In this document: piece by piece, positions 1 to 13,888 of the stretch
Layout of the letters: every line of letters starts with the position of its first letter
Position numbering within the stretch: position 1 is the first letter of the stretch
Assembly: GCF_900104515.1 (NCBI RefSeq)
Contig: NZ_FNJL01000005.1
Location: forward strand, 1-64,000
Length of the DNA: 64,000 bases
Direction: 5' to 3'
Source of the DNA: Paracidovorax cattleyae
GTDB taxonomy: Bacteria > Pseudomonadota > Gammaproteobacteria > Burkholderiales > Burkholderiaceae_C
The notes under the pieces: model-generated
The model's input: only the letters and a program-made list of their open reading frames with translations
What the model was told of the DNA's origin: nothing
Databases searched by the model: none
Translations under genes and position numbers: made by a program

Positions 1-1704
1 AACCGCCTGCCCGCGCCCCTGGATGCGCGCGCAGCCGGCCCCTCCAGCGCCGAGCGCCAGGACTGGGCGCGGCAGGTGCGCGAGAACCTGCACGATGCGG
101 ACTTCGACCTGCTGCGCGCGGGCGACGGTCCCGGCGAGGGCGCAGGCCCGGTCAAGCGCTGGCCGGGCAACCGCATCGGGTGGAACACGCCCGAGCCGGA
201 TGCCGATGGAGCCGGCAGCAATGGCAGCAATGGCAGCGACGGCAAGGGCATCCTGATCCGCTACCGCTACGACGCCTTCGGCAACCGGGTGCAGGCGCTG
301 CATGCCGACGGCCGGGCGCAGCGGTTGCGCTACGACGCGCTGCACCAATTGCGCGAGGTCTGGCAGCGCGAAGCCGGGGCGGCCGGATGGCGAAGGGTGG
401 CCTGCTACCGCTACGACCCCTTCGGGCGTCGGCTGGCCAAGACCGTCTTCAGGCATGGCAACGACAACAGCAACGCAGCTGCGGAGCCTTCGACCACCAC
501 CTACGCCGGCTGGGACGGCGACCGCCTCGTGCACGCCGAAGGCCCGCAGGGACTGCAGCACGTGCTCTATGAGCCTGGCTCCTTCGCGCCGCTGCTGCGC
601 CTGGAGCGTGAGCAAGCCATCCCTACGGCCATGCAGGCCCTGCTCGCCATGGAGGGTAGCGAAGGAAAGGACGATGTGGGCCACATCCATGGCCCGGGCG
701 AAGCGCAGGCGTTCTTCGCGGCGCTGCCACCATCGCAGCGCGACATGCTGCAGGACGCCCTGCAGGGCGCCATGGGGCCGGACCGAGAGGGGCTGATCGC
801 GTGCATGCAGGGCGTGCTGCCCGCCGAGGTGGCCAGGCTGCTGGCATCCGGACTGCAGGAGGTCGGCAGGCGGCGGCAGTCCGCCGCCCGGTCCGCATCC
901 ACGCGCATCCGCCATTTCCTGTGCGACCACCTGGGCACGCCCATCGCCCTGGTAGATGCCAACGGCCCGCAGGCGGGCCTGGTCACCTGGGCCGCCACGT
1001 ACCACGCCTGGGGTGCCGTGCGCGAGGAATACGACCCGCATGGCATCGGCCAGCCGATCCGCTTCCAGGGCCAGCAGTTCGATGCCGAGACGGGACTGCA
1101 CTACAACCGTCACCGATATTACGACCCCCTGTTGGGGCAGTATGTGACGCAGGATCCGATCGGGCTGGAAGGTGGATTGCATTCGTCGATCTACCCGCTG
1201 TCTCCGACAACGGAAGTCGATCCGCTCGGCTTGTTGGCATCGTCAACGGTCGACATGAATTTCTTTCCACACAATGAACCCATCCGGGCCGCCGCGAACA
1301 AGCTCCGTGGTTCCGACACCCTGTACCTCATCGCTGGACACGGAAACAGGCATGGTCTCCATGACGAACATGGCAAACTCATCCCGGTTGACAAGCTGGC
1401 TCAGATGATCCGCCGCGATCCGAATTACAAGCCTGGCATACCCATCGCATTGCTTTCCTGCAATACCGGATGGAAGAACAGTGCCTACGCGCAGGGGCTG
1501 GCCAACGCCATGAAGGCGATTGTCGTGGCGCCAGACCAATACGTCTGGTACGACCTCCAAACGGGGCGCATGACGGAAATGGGGGGAAACATCATCACCA
1601 CGCATAGTTTCGGCTTCGAATTCCAGAAGCTGGTGAAAGATCCGTCCCGGCCAGGCAAATACAACGCATTCTTCCCGGAGCGCCCCTCACAGCCCCAGCT
1701 TTGA
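1..1704 (+). CDS. Rhs/YD-repeat polymorphic toxin-like protein, C-terminal part (5' end outside window)
   Basis: Reading frame 1 is open from the first base, so only the last 567 codons of a larger Rhs protein are present. Visible are YD-type repeats (YRYDAFGNRV, YRYDPFGRRL), the Rhs core signature (HLGTPIALVD, then FDAETGLHYNRHRYYDP and GQYVTQDPIGL) and a terminal DPLGL boundary near residue 410. After the boundary the DNA becomes visibly less GC-rich and encodes a unique tip of about 155 residues containing LYLIAGHGNRHG and IALLSCNTG. A His-Gly and Cys pair in this context recalls clan CD (caspase/C80-like) cysteine peptidases, but that is inference. Rhs proteins form cocoon-like shells that deliver the tip domain, often through type VI secretion. 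A stretch of about 100 residues between the repeats and the core (HIHGPGEAQ onwards) is lineage-specific. No immunity gene follows within the next 1.2 kb. Confidence 0.85.
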   Translation, partial: NRLPAPLDARAAGPSSAERQDWARQVRENLHDADFDLLRAGDGPGEGAGPVKRWPGNRIGWNTPEPDADGAGSNGSNGSDGKGILIRYRYDAFGNRVQALHADGRAQRLRYDALHQLREVWQREAGAAGWRRVACYRYDPFGRRLAKTVFRHGNDNSNAAAEPSTTTYAGWDGDRLVHAEGPQGLQHVLYEPGSFAPLLRLEREQAIPTAMQALLAMEGSEGKDDVGHIHGPGEAQAFFAALPPSQRDMLQDALQGAMGPDREGLIACMQGVLPAEVARLLASGLQEVGRRRQSAARSASTRIRHFLCDHLGTPIALVDANGPQAGLVTWAATYHAWGAVREEYDPHGIGQPIRFQGQQFDAETGLHYNRHRYYDPLLGQYVTQDPIGLEGGLHSSIYPLSPTTEVDPLGLLASSTVDMNFFPHNEPIRAAANKLRGSDTLYLIAGHGNRHGLHDEHGKLIPVDKLAQMIRRDPNYKPGIPIALLSCNTGWKNSAYAQGLANAMKAIVVAPDQYVWYDLQTGRMTEMGGNIITTHSFGFEFQKLVKDPSRPGKYNAFFPERPSQPQL

Positions 1705-1783
1705 CGGCGCCACACCAATGCGCCCGCGCCAACCTTCGTTGATGCCCGCCGATATTCACCGCTATTCATCCAAGGAATAGCGA

Positions 1784-2236
1784 ATGCCTCCCTCCTCCGC
1801 CTCCCGCCCGGCCACCCTCAGCCTCGCCCACATCTGTGCCCTGCTGGCCGCCGCGGTCCTCGCACTGGCCTGCGCCACCGCCCGCGCGGGCGAGGTACCG
1901 GTAGCCGCCGCGTTCGAGCAGGACAGTGGCCACAAGGCGGTGCTGTCGTTCGGCTCCACCGGCAAGTTCTACGCCCAGATCCTCAACGGTGCGCCGTTCC
2001 AGGTCTTCCTGGCGGCGGACGACACCACGCCCCGGCGCATGGAGAGCGAAGGCCTGGGCGTGCAGGGCTCGCGCTGCACCGATACCGTCGGCAGGCATGC
2101 GATGCACGAACCCATCCGCCAGGACGCGGTCCTGCTCGCCACCGGCAAGGACAACGCGGCTGCCGCGGCGCTGATGCAGTACCTGCGCGGCGACAAGGCG
2201 CGCGAGATCATCCGCCGGTACGGCTGCGGCTTCTGA
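1784..2236 (+). pseudogene. modA: modA remnant (molybdate-binding periplasmic protein, internally deleted)
   Basis: The 150-codon frame starts with a signal-peptide-like segment (LAAAVLALACATARAG) and keeps the ModA N-terminal features: VAAAFEQDSG, LSFGSTGKFYAQI and VFLAADDTTP. It then jumps to the C-terminal end (DAVLLATGKDN, MQYLRGDKAREIIRRYGC). An intact ModA is about 250 residues, so roughly 100 central residues are missing. These include much of the oxyanion pocket, so the product should not bind molybdate. Fragments of modB and modC follow in the right order. The signal peptide and frame are intact, so some protein could still be made. Confidence 0.75.
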
Positions 2237-2245
2237 CGCCGGGGC

Positions 2246-2368
2246 GTGCCGCTGTCGTCCAAAGACCTCGCCGCCCTCGGGCTGACGCTGCGGCTGGCGG
2301 GGCTCACCACGCTGCTGCTGCTCGTGCTCTGCAAGCCCCCTGCGCGGCGGCGGGTGCCGCTGGAGTAG
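2246..2368 (+). pseudogene. modB: modB remnant (molybdate permease N-terminus)
   Basis: A GTG-started 40-codon frame reads PLSSKDLAALGLTLRLAG followed by a Leu-rich first membrane helix and then breaks off with a TAG stop. The start resembles the ModB N-terminus, and the position between modA and modC remnants supports the call. The rest of the permease, normally about 225 residues, is gone. Confidence 0.55.
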
Positions 2369-2858
2369 GCGGTGGAGTTGCTGGGCATCGGCCACCTGCC
2401 CGGGCGGCGCACCCATGCGCTGTCGGGCGGCGAGCGCCAGTGCGTGGCGATCGCGCGCGCCCTGGCCGCCAGCCCCCGGTGCTGTTCATGGACGAGCCCC
2501 AGGCCGACGGCTACGCCGCCGCCGACCGCATCGCGACCGTGCGACTGCCGGGCGGCCAGGCCCTGCTGCTGGCAGTCGGGCGTGCACTGCCCCCGGGCAC
2601 GCCGGTGCGGTTGCGCGTGCAGGCGCGCGACGTGAGCCTGGCGCTGGCGCCACCGGCGGCGGCCAGCGTGCTCAACCTGCTGCCCGCCCGCGTGCTGGCC
2701 CTGCACGGCGAGCCTGCGGGCCAGGTGCTGGTGGCCCTGGACGCCACGGGTATGCCGCTGCTGGCGCGCATCACCGGGCCGGTCCGCCCGCACGCTCCGG
2801 CCTGGCGCCGGGCCTGGAGGGGGTGGCACGGGTCAAGGGCGTGGCCCTGCTGGGCTGA
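2369..2858 (+). pseudogene. modC: modC remnant (molybdate ABC ATPase, frameshifted and deleted)
   Basis: Three frames must be combined to read this fragment. It begins at the ABC signature region ([20 protein letters not shown], then RALAASP). It shifts frame near 2478 just before LFMDEP, apparently by loss of one G. It then jumps directly into the C-terminal molybdate-binding TOBE-type region ([31 protein letters not shown]). It shifts again before ending in VKGVALLG at a TGA. The Walker A half and the D-loop/H-loop segment are missing, so the ATPase is dead. With the two preceding fragments this is a decayed modABC operon. Confidence 0.75.
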
Positions 2859-3006
2859 AAAACGCCCCGCAGCCGGTACCCAGGCAATCGGGATTCAGGT
2901 GACCGGGATTCATGGCAGGAATAAATGGAAGCAGCGGCGGCAATGCCCGCAAAGCCCGGTTGCGCCATGAGAATTTCGCGCTTCGCCATCGCCGAGAATT
3001 CGCTCC

Positions 3007-4368
3007 ATGCCCGTTTCCGTTTTCGACATGCAGTCGCTCCAGCATCTCTGGTGCACGGACGAAGTCCGCACCATCTTTGGCGAGGAGAACCGCGTGCAGA
3101 AGTGGCTCGACGTCGAGGCCGCGCTGGCGTCGGCCCAGGCCGACATGGGGATCATTCCCCAGGACGCGGCCCGCGAGATCGCCGACAAGGCCAGGGTCCG
3201 GCATATCGACATCGGCAGGATGTCTGCCGATATCCGGCGCATCAAGCATTCGCTGGTGCCGGCGCTGCGGCAGTTGCAGGCCGCATGCTCCGGCGACCAC
3301 GGCGAGTGGATCCACTACGGTGCCACGACCCAGGACGTGATCGATACCGGCGTCGCGCTGCAGCTCAAGGAATTCCACGCGGTCGCGCTGCGCGACATGC
3401 GGGCCGTGGGACGGGAACTGGCCCGCCTGGCGGTGGAGCACCGAGACACGCCGATGGCCGGCCGCACGCATGGCGTGCAGGCGCTGCCGATCACCTTCGG
3501 CCACAAGTGCGCCGTGTGGCTCGACGAACTCGGCCGCCACCACGAGCGCCTCGTCCAGGCCGCGCCGCGCGTGCTGGTGGGCATGCTGGCCGGCGCGGTG
3601 GGAAGCCAGGCCGCCTTCGGCCCGAAGGCCGCGGAGCTCGAGGAGCGCATGCTGCGCAGGCTGGGCCTGGGCGTGCCATCGATCAGCTGGGCGCCGGCGC
3701 GCGACCGCTTCGCGGAGTACGCCAACCTGCTGGCGCTGATCGGCAGCACGCTGTCGAAGATCGGCAACGAGCTGTTCAACATGCAGCGCGACGAGTGCGC
3801 CGAAGTGGAGGAAGGCTTCCCCGAGGGCAAGCTGGGCTCGTCCACGATGCCCCACAAGCGCAACCCCGTCTCGGCCGAGAACCTCGCCGGACTCTCGCGG
3901 CCGCTGCGCTACAGCGCCGCCATGATGGTCGAGGGCATGGTGCAGGAAAGCGAGCGCGACGGCATCGCCTGGAAGGTCGAATGGAAGGCGCTTCCCGAGG
4001 CCTGCATGATCGCCGGGGCCATGCTGCTCCAGGCCAGGCACCTGCTGGCGGGTCTGAAGGTGAACGCCGCCGCGATGGCGGCCAACCTCGACCGGATGCA
4101 CGGCTATCTGCTCTCCGAACGGGTGATGCTCGAACTCTCCAGCCGCGTGGGCAAGCAGACCGCCCACGAGTGGATCTACGAGGCATCGATGCACGGCATC
4201 ACCCACAAGCTCGGCTTTGCCGAAGCGATGCGCCACCACGAAAGCCTGGGCCGGCTCCTGACGGAGGACGAGATCCACGACATGACCGATCCCGCCGGCT
4301 ACCTGGGCCAGTGCGGGCCCTCGGTGGACCGTGTGGTGGCGGCGCACGGGGCGTGGTTGCAGGGCTGA
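3007..4368 (+). CDS. Adenylosuccinate lyase-family protein (aspartase/fumarase superfamily)
   Basis: The 453-residue soluble protein carries the superfamily hallmarks: an early TTQDVIDTG segment, GRTHGVQALPITFG with the conserved Thr-His, and the signature loop GSSTMPHKRNP at residues 277-287 that holds the catalytic serine. Members catalyse elimination or cycloisomerisation (adenylosuccinate, argininosuccinate, fumarate, 3-carboxymuconate). The short PurB-like layout and the MPHKRNP form fit the adenylosuccinate lyase/3-carboxy-cis,cis-muconate cycloisomerase branch. The exact substrate cannot be read from the sequence. The gene stands alone, with no purine gene beside it, so a catabolic lyase role is as likely as purine synthesis. 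It ends 88 bp before the broken BCCT gene. Confidence 0.8.
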   Translation: MPVSVFDMQSLQHLWCTDEVRTIFGEENRVQKWLDVEAALASAQADMGIIPQDAAREIADKARVRHIDIGRMSADIRRIKHSLVPALRQLQAACSGDHGEWIHYGATTQDVIDTGVALQLKEFHAVALRDMRAVGRELARLAVEHRDTPMAGRTHGVQALPITFGHKCAVWLDELGRHHERLVQAAPRVLVGMLAGAVGSQAAFGPKAAELEERMLRRLGLGVPSISWAPARDRFAEYANLLALIGSTLSKIGNELFNMQRDECAEVEEGFPEGKLGSSTMPHKRNPVSAENLAGLSRPLRYSAAMMVEGMVQESERDGIAWKVEWKALPEACMIAGAMLLQARHLLAGLKVNAAAMAANLDRMHGYLLSERVMLELSSRVGKQTAHEWIYEASMHGITHKLGFAEAMRHHESLGRLLTEDEIHDMTDPAGYLGQCGPSVDRVVAAHGAWLQG

Positions 4369-4456
4369 ATTCCCGCCCGGGCCTGGCGCCCCCGGGCTCA
4401 TCCGTTTCCGGCTTCGGCTGACAGACCGGGGGCCTGCCGTCGCACACACTGCGCAG

Positions 4457-5948
4457 ATGCACTCCTCATCCGTGCCACCGCCGCCGCCAGGGCGCTCCTC
4501 ACCGCTCGTGCGCGCCCGGAACGCGGCGCTCGGCAACCTCCAGCTCACGGTCTCGGCCGGGGTGATCGCGGCCGTGGTGCTCTGGGGGCTGGCGTCCCCT
4601 GCCAGCCTTGGCGCCTTCTTCGGCATGCTGCTGTCGGACATCACGCGGAACTTCGGATGGCTGTACCTGTGGGTGGTGCTGGGGCTGGTCGTGCCGGCCC
4701 TCTTCCTGGCCCTGAGCCGCTACGGTGATCTGAGGCTGCGCGACGAGGACGGCGAGCCCGGGTTTTCCACCCCCACGTGGTTCGAGATGCTGTTCGCCGC
4801 CGGTGGGGATCGGCCTGGTGTTCTGGGGCGTGGCGGAGCCGGTCTCGCACTACGGCCTGCCGCCACCCGGCATCCAGCCGCAGACGCCCGAGGCCGCGGG
4901 CGCCGCCATGCGCTATGCCTTCTTCCACTGGGGGCTGCACCCCTGGGCCATCTACGGCATCGTCGGGCTGGCGATAGCCTTCTTCCAGTTCCGCCGGCAG
5001 GCGCCGGCGCTGGTGAGTTCCGCCACCGAATCGCTGCCCTGGCGCGGCATGCGCCGGCTCTCGCCGGTGGTCAACGTGCTGGCGGTGGTCGCCACCGCCT
5101 TCGGCGTGGCGGCCTCGCTCGGCATGGGCGCGGCGCAGATCAACGGCGGCCTGCAGGCGGTGTTCGGCGTTCCCGTCGGTCCGTGGTCGCAGGCAGCGAT
5201 CATCGTGGTGACCACGGCGCTGTTCATCACCTCCGCCGTCAGCGGCGTGGACCGGGGCATCAAGTGGCTCTCCAGCGTCAACGTGCTGCTCGCGGCCTTT
5301 CTGGCGCTGGTGGTGTTCCTGCTGGGGCCCACGGTATCGCTGGTGAACACCTTTACCAACACGCTGGGCGCCTACCTGAGCGAATTCGTGCGCACCAGCC
5401 TGCGCATGTCGCCGTTCCGGGACAGCAGCTGGGTGGGCGGCCGGACCATCTTCTACTGGTCGTGGTGGATCGCATGGTCGCCATTCGTGGGCCTTTTCAT
5501 CGCGCGCGTCTCGCGCGGGCGCACCATCCGCCCGTTCGTGCCCGGCACAGTGGTCGCCCCCACGCTCCCGGGCTTCCTGTGGTTCTCCATCTTCGGCGGC
5601 ACCGCGCTGCACCTGGAGATCTTCCAGCAGTTGCCCCTGGCGGCGGCCGCGCAGGCCGATCCGGCCACCGCGATGTTCACGATGTTCGACACCATGCCGC
5701 TGGGGCTGGCGATGACCATCATGGCCACGGTGCTGGTGGTGGTGTTCTTCGTCACCTCGGGCGACCCGGCCACACTGGTGCTGGGCACCATGAGCACGCG
5801 CGGCGATCCCGATCCCTCCGCGCGCGTGAAGATCGTCTGGGGCCTGCTAGCGGCGCTGCTGCGCGCTGTGCGCGAAGACTGCGAGGCGGAACGCCAGCGC
5901 GAGCGTGCCCTGCGCCGCCGCATGCGCGAGATGGTGATGCGCGATTGA
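4457..5948 (+). pseudogene. BCCT-family betaine/choline/carnitine transporter, frameshifted
   Basis: Two frames join to give one BCCT protein of about 497 residues. The first frame (ATG 4457) supplies the N-terminal helices and ends its homology at WFEMLFAAG. The second resumes with GIGLVFWGVAEPVSHYG and continues to the end, including the family signature YWSWWIAWSPFVGLFIARVS. At 4802-4812 the expected coding for Ala-Gly-Met-Gly-Ile appears to have lost the two bases AT, which moves the frame. BCCT carriers take up quaternary amines driven by Na+ or H+ and usually serve osmoprotection. The loss falls in the Gly-Met-Gly-Ile-Gly substrate-site segment. It could be a genuine inactivation or a sequencing error, because the rest of both frames is undamaged. 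Confidence 0.8.
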
Positions 5949-6120
5949 CGGGCACGGTGGGCGGGCCGCCGCCATGCGGCCCCGTCCTACAGCTCCAATC
6001 GCCGCCGCCGCGCGAGCTCGACCGGGCAGGCCGTGCGCCAATGGCTTTCAGCCGACGCGGTCATGCGGAAGCCATGCCGTTGCCCCTTCTTTCCCTCCAC
6101 GACCTATCCAGGATTCCACC

Positions 6121-8073
6121 GTGCCGTCCAACGATTCCACCCTGCTGACCGCCCATGATGCCTACCTGCTGCGCGAAGGAACGCATGCGCGGCTCTACCA
6201 ATCCCTCGGCTGCCACCTGCGGCGCGAGGCAGGCACCGCGGCCCGCGACGCGCGCGGCGCCGATTTCTCGGTCTGGGCGCCCAACGCCGCCTCGGTCTCG
6301 GTGATCGGCGACTGGAACGGCTGGAACGGCGATGCCGACACGCTGGCCGCACGCAACGACGGCAGCGGCGTGTGGGAAGGCTTCGTGCCCCATGCCGCGC
6401 ACGGACAGGCCTACAAGTTCCGCATCGTCTCGCGCAACGGCGGCCGCGTGCTGGAGAAGGCCGACCCGCTGGCCATCTGCTCCGAACTGCCGCCGCGCAC
6501 CGCATCCCGCGTCTGGGACCTCGACTACACCTGGAACGACGGCGAATGGATGGCGTCGCGCGGTCCGCACAACGCGCTCGATGCACCGATGTCGATCTAC
6601 GAGGTGCACGCGGGCTCCTGGCGCCGCAAGGACGGACAGTTCATGGACTACCGCGAACTCGCCCACGCGCTGGGCGAGTACGTGCAGTCGATGGGCTTCA
6701 CGCACGTCGAGCTGATGCCCGTCACCGAGCACCCGTTCTACGGCTCCTGGGGCTACCAGACCACGGGCTATTTCGCGCCGACCGCTCGCTACGGCACGCC
6801 GCAGGATTTCATGTATTTCGTAGACCACCTGCACCAGCTGGGCATCGGCGTGCTATTGGACTGGGTGCCCTCGCACTTTCCCATGGACGGCCACGGGCTC
6901 GCCGAATTCGACGGCACGCACCTCTACGAGCATTCGGACCCGCGCCAGGGCTTCCACCCCGAATGGAACTCGGCCATCTTCAACTACGGCCGGCACGAAG
7001 TGCGCAGCTTCCTCATCTCGTCGGGCCTGTTCTGGCTCGACAAATACCACCTGGACGGCCTGCGCGTGGACGCGGTGGCTTCCATGCTCTACCTCGACTA
7101 CGCGCGCAAGCACGGCGAGTGGATTCCCAACCGGCACGGCGGGCGCGAGAACCTGGAGGCGATCGAGTTCATGCGCCTGCTGAACCGCTCGCTCTACCGC
7201 GACCATCCCGACACCGTGAGCATCGCGGAAGAATCCACCGCCTGGCCGATGGTCTCGCGGCCGCTGGAGATGAACGGCCTCGGGTTCGGCATGAAGTGGA
7301 ACATGGGCTGGATGCACGACACGCTGGCCTACTTCAAGGAAGACCCGGTCAACCGCCGCTACCACCACCACAAGCTCACGTTCTCGCTGGTGTATGCCTT
7401 CAACGAGAACTTCGTTCTGCCGCTCTCGCACGACGAGGTGGTGTACGGCAAGGGCTCGCTGATCAACAAGATGCCCGGCGACGACTGGCAGCAGTTCGCC
7501 AACCTGCGCGCGCTCTTCGGCCTGATGTGGGCCCACCCCGGCAAGAAGCTGCTCTTCATGGGCGGCGAATTCGGCCAGCGCCGCGAATGGACGCACGAGG
7601 GCGAGCTCGAATGGTGGGTGTGCGACGGCCCGCTGCACGGTGGCCTGCAGCGCATGGTGCGCGAGCTCAACCGCGTCTACCGCAGCGAGCGGGCCCTGCA
7701 CGATCTCGACTTCTCGCCCGAGGGCTTCCAGTGGGTCGAGGCCGACGATGCCGACCGCAGCGTGTTCGCCTTCCTGCGCAAGCCGGGGCCCGAGGCCCAG
7801 CGCCAGGGCGCCGGCCCGGTGCTGGTGGTCTGCAACCTGACGCCCGTGCCGCGCGAGAACTACCTCGTCGGCGTGCCCACCGCCGGCTACTGGCAGGAGC
7901 TGTTCAACAGCGATGCCCGCGAATTCGGCGGCGCCGGCTGGGGCAACCTGGGCGGCCTGCAAGCCGCGCCGGTGCGTTCGCACCACTGGGAGCAGTCGAT
8001 CTGCCTCACGCTGCCGCCGCTGTCCACCCTCATCCTTCGACAGGAGCCCGCACGCCATGCCCTCACCCCGTGA
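6121..8073 (+). CDS. glgB: 1,4-alpha-glucan branching enzyme
   Basis: GlgB moves segments of linear alpha-1,4-glucan to make alpha-1,6 branches. The GTG at 6121 is preceded by AGGA at suitable spacing. Upstream in-frame codons look non-coding, giving 650 residues. A CBM48-type N-terminal module ([20 protein letters not shown], residues 49-68) precedes the GH13 barrel. The nucleophile is Asp317 in GLRVDAVAS, the acid/base Glu370 in SIAEES and the third carboxylate Asp438 in LSHDE. The short N-terminus fits the single-module GlgB form. The stop overlaps the start of glgE by 17 bp, so the two are probably translationally coupled. It is the first gene of a GlgE-pathway operon. Confidence 0.95.
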   Translation: MPSNDSTLLTAHDAYLLREGTHARLYQSLGCHLRREAGTAARDARGADFSVWAPNAASVSVIGDWNGWNGDADTLAARNDGSGVWEGFVPHAAHGQAYKFRIVSRNGGRVLEKADPLAICSELPPRTASRVWDLDYTWNDGEWMASRGPHNALDAPMSIYEVHAGSWRRKDGQFMDYRELAHALGEYVQSMGFTHVELMPVTEHPFYGSWGYQTTGYFAPTARYGTPQDFMYFVDHLHQLGIGVLLDWVPSHFPMDGHGLAEFDGTHLYEHSDPRQGFHPEWNSAIFNYGRHEVRSFLISSGLFWLDKYHLDGLRVDAVASMLYLDYARKHGEWIPNRHGGRENLEAIEFMRLLNRSLYRDHPDTVSIAEESTAWPMVSRPLEMNGLGFGMKWNMGWMHDTLAYFKEDPVNRRYHHHKLTFSLVYAFNENFVLPLSHDEVVYGKGSLINKMPGDDWQQFANLRALFGLMWAHPGKKLLFMGGEFGQRREWTHEGELEWWVCDGPLHGGLQRMVRELNRVYRSERALHDLDFSPEGFQWVEADDADRSVFAFLRKPGPEAQRQGAGPVLVVCNLTPVPRENYLVGVPTAGYWQELFNSDAREFGGAGWGNLGGLQAAPVRSHHWEQSICLTLPPLSTLILRQEPARHALTP

Positions 8074-10300
8074 ATCCGCGCCCTCGTCCTCGCCGCCTTC
8101 CTCCCGCGCCCCGGCTTCTGTGGCTCCTGCGCCATCGGCACTGCAGCGCGCCGCGGCGGCTCCTTCCGGGCAGAGCGCGGAGAGCCGCCAGCCCGCGGTG
8201 ACGGCATCCGCCACCGCACCGCAAGCCGGCTCCCGGGGGGATTCCGGCGCCATGCCGCCCGGTGACGAAGGCCGCGGCCGCGCCGTGATCGATGCGGTGC
8301 TGCCGGCCGTGAACGGCGGGCGCTTCCCCGTCAAGCGCGTGGCCGGCGAGCCGGTGCGCATCACCGCCCACTGCTTCACCGACGGGCACGACGTGCCGCG
8401 CGCGATGCTGCAGTGGTGGAAGGATCCCGAGGACGGATCGCCAGCCCCGGAGGCGCCTGCCGAGGTGCCGATGCAGCCGGAGGTGAACGACGAGTGGTGG
8501 GCCGAGTTCACGCCCGAAGAGCCGGGCCTATACCGCTACACCGTGGCGGCCTGGGTGGACACCTTCGAATCCTGGCGGCACGACATGGAGCGCCGCGTGG
8601 ATGCGGCCGACATCCGCGTGGCGGGCCGCGTGGGCGCCGCCGAGGCGCGAGCCGCCGCCATGCGCGCGGCGTCGCACACCGCCCCCGCCGACGCCCGGCT
8701 GCTGGAGGCCTGGGCCGCGGACCTGGAACAGGGCGCGCAGGGCCCGGACAACGGCGCGGAGGCGCTCAAGGCGCTGGCGCTGCAGGACGATGCCGCCGAG
8801 GCGATGCGCCGCCACCCGGACCGCAGCCTGCAGACCGTCCACCCCGTGTCCCTGCCGCTGCGCGCGGACCGGGAGCGTGCCCGCTTCGGCAGCTGGTACG
8901 AGCTCTTTCCGCGTTCGGCCTCGCCCGTGCCCGGCATGCACGGCACCTTCCTCGACGTGGAGGAGCGCCTTCCCGGCATCGCCGAAATGGGCTTCGACGT
9001 GCTGTACCTGCCGCCCATCCACCCGATCGGCCGCGTGCAGCGCAAGGGCCCCAACAACGCGCTCACCGCCGGCCCCGACGACGTGGGCAGCCCCTGGGCG
9101 ATCGGCGCCGACGAGGGCGGCCACAAGTCGATCCACCCGGATTTGGGCACGGCGGAGGACTTCCGCCGGCTGGTGGCCCGCGCGCGCGAACACGGCATCG
9201 AAGTCGCGATGGACATCGCCTTCCAGTGCGCGCCCGACCACCCCTACGTGCGCGAGCACCCGGACTGGTTCCGATGGCGCCCCGACGGCACGGTGCAGTA
9301 CGCCGAGAACCCGCCCAAGAAGTACCAGGACATCTACCCCTTCCACTTCGAGTGCGAGGACTGGCGCGGACTCTGGCAGGAACTGCGCAGCGTGTTCGCG
9401 CACTGGATCGGCCAGGGCGTGCAAATCTTCCGGGTGGACAACCCGCACACCAAGGCGTTCGCGTTCTGGGAATGGGTGATCCAGGACATCCAGCGCGAAT
9501 ACCCGGGCACGATCTTCCTGGCCGAGGCGTTCACGCGACCCAAGGTGATGCACGGCCTCGCCAAGCGCGGGTTCACGCAGTCGTACACCTACTTCACCTG
9601 GCGCACCACGCGGCAGGAACTCACCGACTACTTCACGGAACTCAACACCGCGCCGGGCTGCGACTACTTCCGGCCCAACGCCTGGCCCAACACGCCCGAC
9701 ATCCTGCCGGCCCACCTGCAGGGCGGCGAGCCCGCCGTGTTCGCGTACCGCCTGGTGCTGGCCGCCACGCTCTCGGCCAACTACGGCATCTACGGCCCGG
9801 CCTACGAGTTGCTGGAGCACGAGCCGCGCGCTCCCGGCGGCGAGGAATACCGCGATTCCGAGAAGTACCAGCTGCGCCACTGGGACCTGGACCGGCCCGG
9901 CAGCCTGCGCCCGCTGATCGCCTGCGTGAACCGCATCCGCCGCGAGCATGCCGCGCTGCAGTCCGACCACAGCCTGCGCTTCCTGCCCGTCGACAACGAG
10001 ATGCTGCTGGCCTACATGAAGCGCTCGCCCGACGGCCGCGAGGTGATCGTGACGGTGGTCAACCTCGATCCGCACCATGCGCAATCGGGCTGGATGCGCC
10101 TCTCGCCCGCGGACATCGCCATCGCGGAAGGCGATCCGCCCGCGGCCGACTGGCAGATGCACGACCTGCTGAGCCAGCAGCGCTTCGTCTGGCAGGGCGA
10201 GCACCACTACATCCTGCTCGACCCGCGCCGCGCGCCGGCCCACATCTTCGCCGTGCGGCGCCGCGTTGCGGACGCCGGAAGCCTCGACCCTTTCCAGTGA
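8057..10300 (+). CDS. glgE: Alpha-1,4-glucan:maltose-1-phosphate maltosyltransferase
   Basis: GlgE extends alpha-glucan chains using maltose 1-phosphate as donor (GH13_3). The 747-residue frame from ATG 8057 has an Ala/Ser/Pro-rich N-terminal stretch of about 75 residues that looks disordered. It is followed by the domain-N beta sandwich (residues around 80-200) and the barrel ([18 protein letters not shown]). Catalytic residues are visible as Asp461 in [10 protein letters not shown] and Glu490 in FLAEAFTRP. Family members are usually about 650-700 residues, and the extra length is the N-terminal tail. A start further downstream, for example the methionine in GAMPPGDEG, cannot be excluded. 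The overlap with glgB and the 4 bp gap before the treS-maltokinase gene show a tight operon. Confidence 0.93.
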   Translation: MPSPRESAPSSSPPSSRAPASVAPAPSALQRAAAAPSGQSAESRQPAVTASATAPQAGSRGDSGAMPPGDEGRGRAVIDAVLPAVNGGRFPVKRVAGEPVRITAHCFTDGHDVPRAMLQWWKDPEDGSPAPEAPAEVPMQPEVNDEWWAEFTPEEPGLYRYTVAAWVDTFESWRHDMERRVDAADIRVAGRVGAAEARAAAMRAASHTAPADARLLEAWAADLEQGAQGPDNGAEALKALALQDDAAEAMRRHPDRSLQTVHPVSLPLRADRERARFGSWYELFPRSASPVPGMHGTFLDVEERLPGIAEMGFDVLYLPPIHPIGRVQRKGPNNALTAGPDDVGSPWAIGADEGGHKSIHPDLGTAEDFRRLVARAREHGIEVAMDIAFQCAPDHPYVREHPDWFRWRPDGTVQYAENPPKKYQDIYPFHFECEDWRGLWQELRSVFAHWIGQGVQIFRVDNPHTKAFAFWEWVIQDIQREYPGTIFLAEAFTRPKVMHGLAKRGFTQSYTYFTWRTTRQELTDYFTELNTAPGCDYFRPNAWPNTPDILPAHLQGGEPAVFAYRLVLAATLSANYGIYGPAYELLEHEPRAPGGEEYRDSEKYQLRHWDLDRPGSLRPLIACVNRIRREHAALQSDHSLRFLPVDNEMLLAYMKRSPDGREVIVTVVNLDPHHAQSGWMRLSPADIAIAEGDPPAADWQMHDLLSQQRFVWQGEHHYILLDPRRAPAHIFAVRRRVADAGSLDPFQ

Positions 10301-10304
10301 TGCC

Positions 10305-13790
<3,486 letters not shown>

Positions 13791-13794
13791 CCGC

Positions 13795-13827
13795 ACGGGG
13801 GCCGGCCTCCCGGCGGTCCCCCGTTTC
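13795..13827 (+). terminator. GC-rich hairpin after the glg/tre operon
   Basis: ACGGGGG (13795-13801) pairs with CCCCCGT (13818-13824), with an inner CCGG pairing and TTTC after it. It lies just after the treS stop and before the next gene, so it may end the glg operon or reduce read-through. The T tract is short. Confidence 0.4.
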
Positions 13828-13888
13828 TGCCGCCTTCCCACCCGATAGCCCCCTTGCGGGCCCCACTCCTTTCGCCGAGGCTTCATCC

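Noticed and set aside
5974-6120. Upstream extension of glgB
   Set aside because: The extra 49 codons are Arg/Pro/Ala-rich shadow sequence. The GTG at 6121 has a proper ribosome-binding site and begins the conserved protein.
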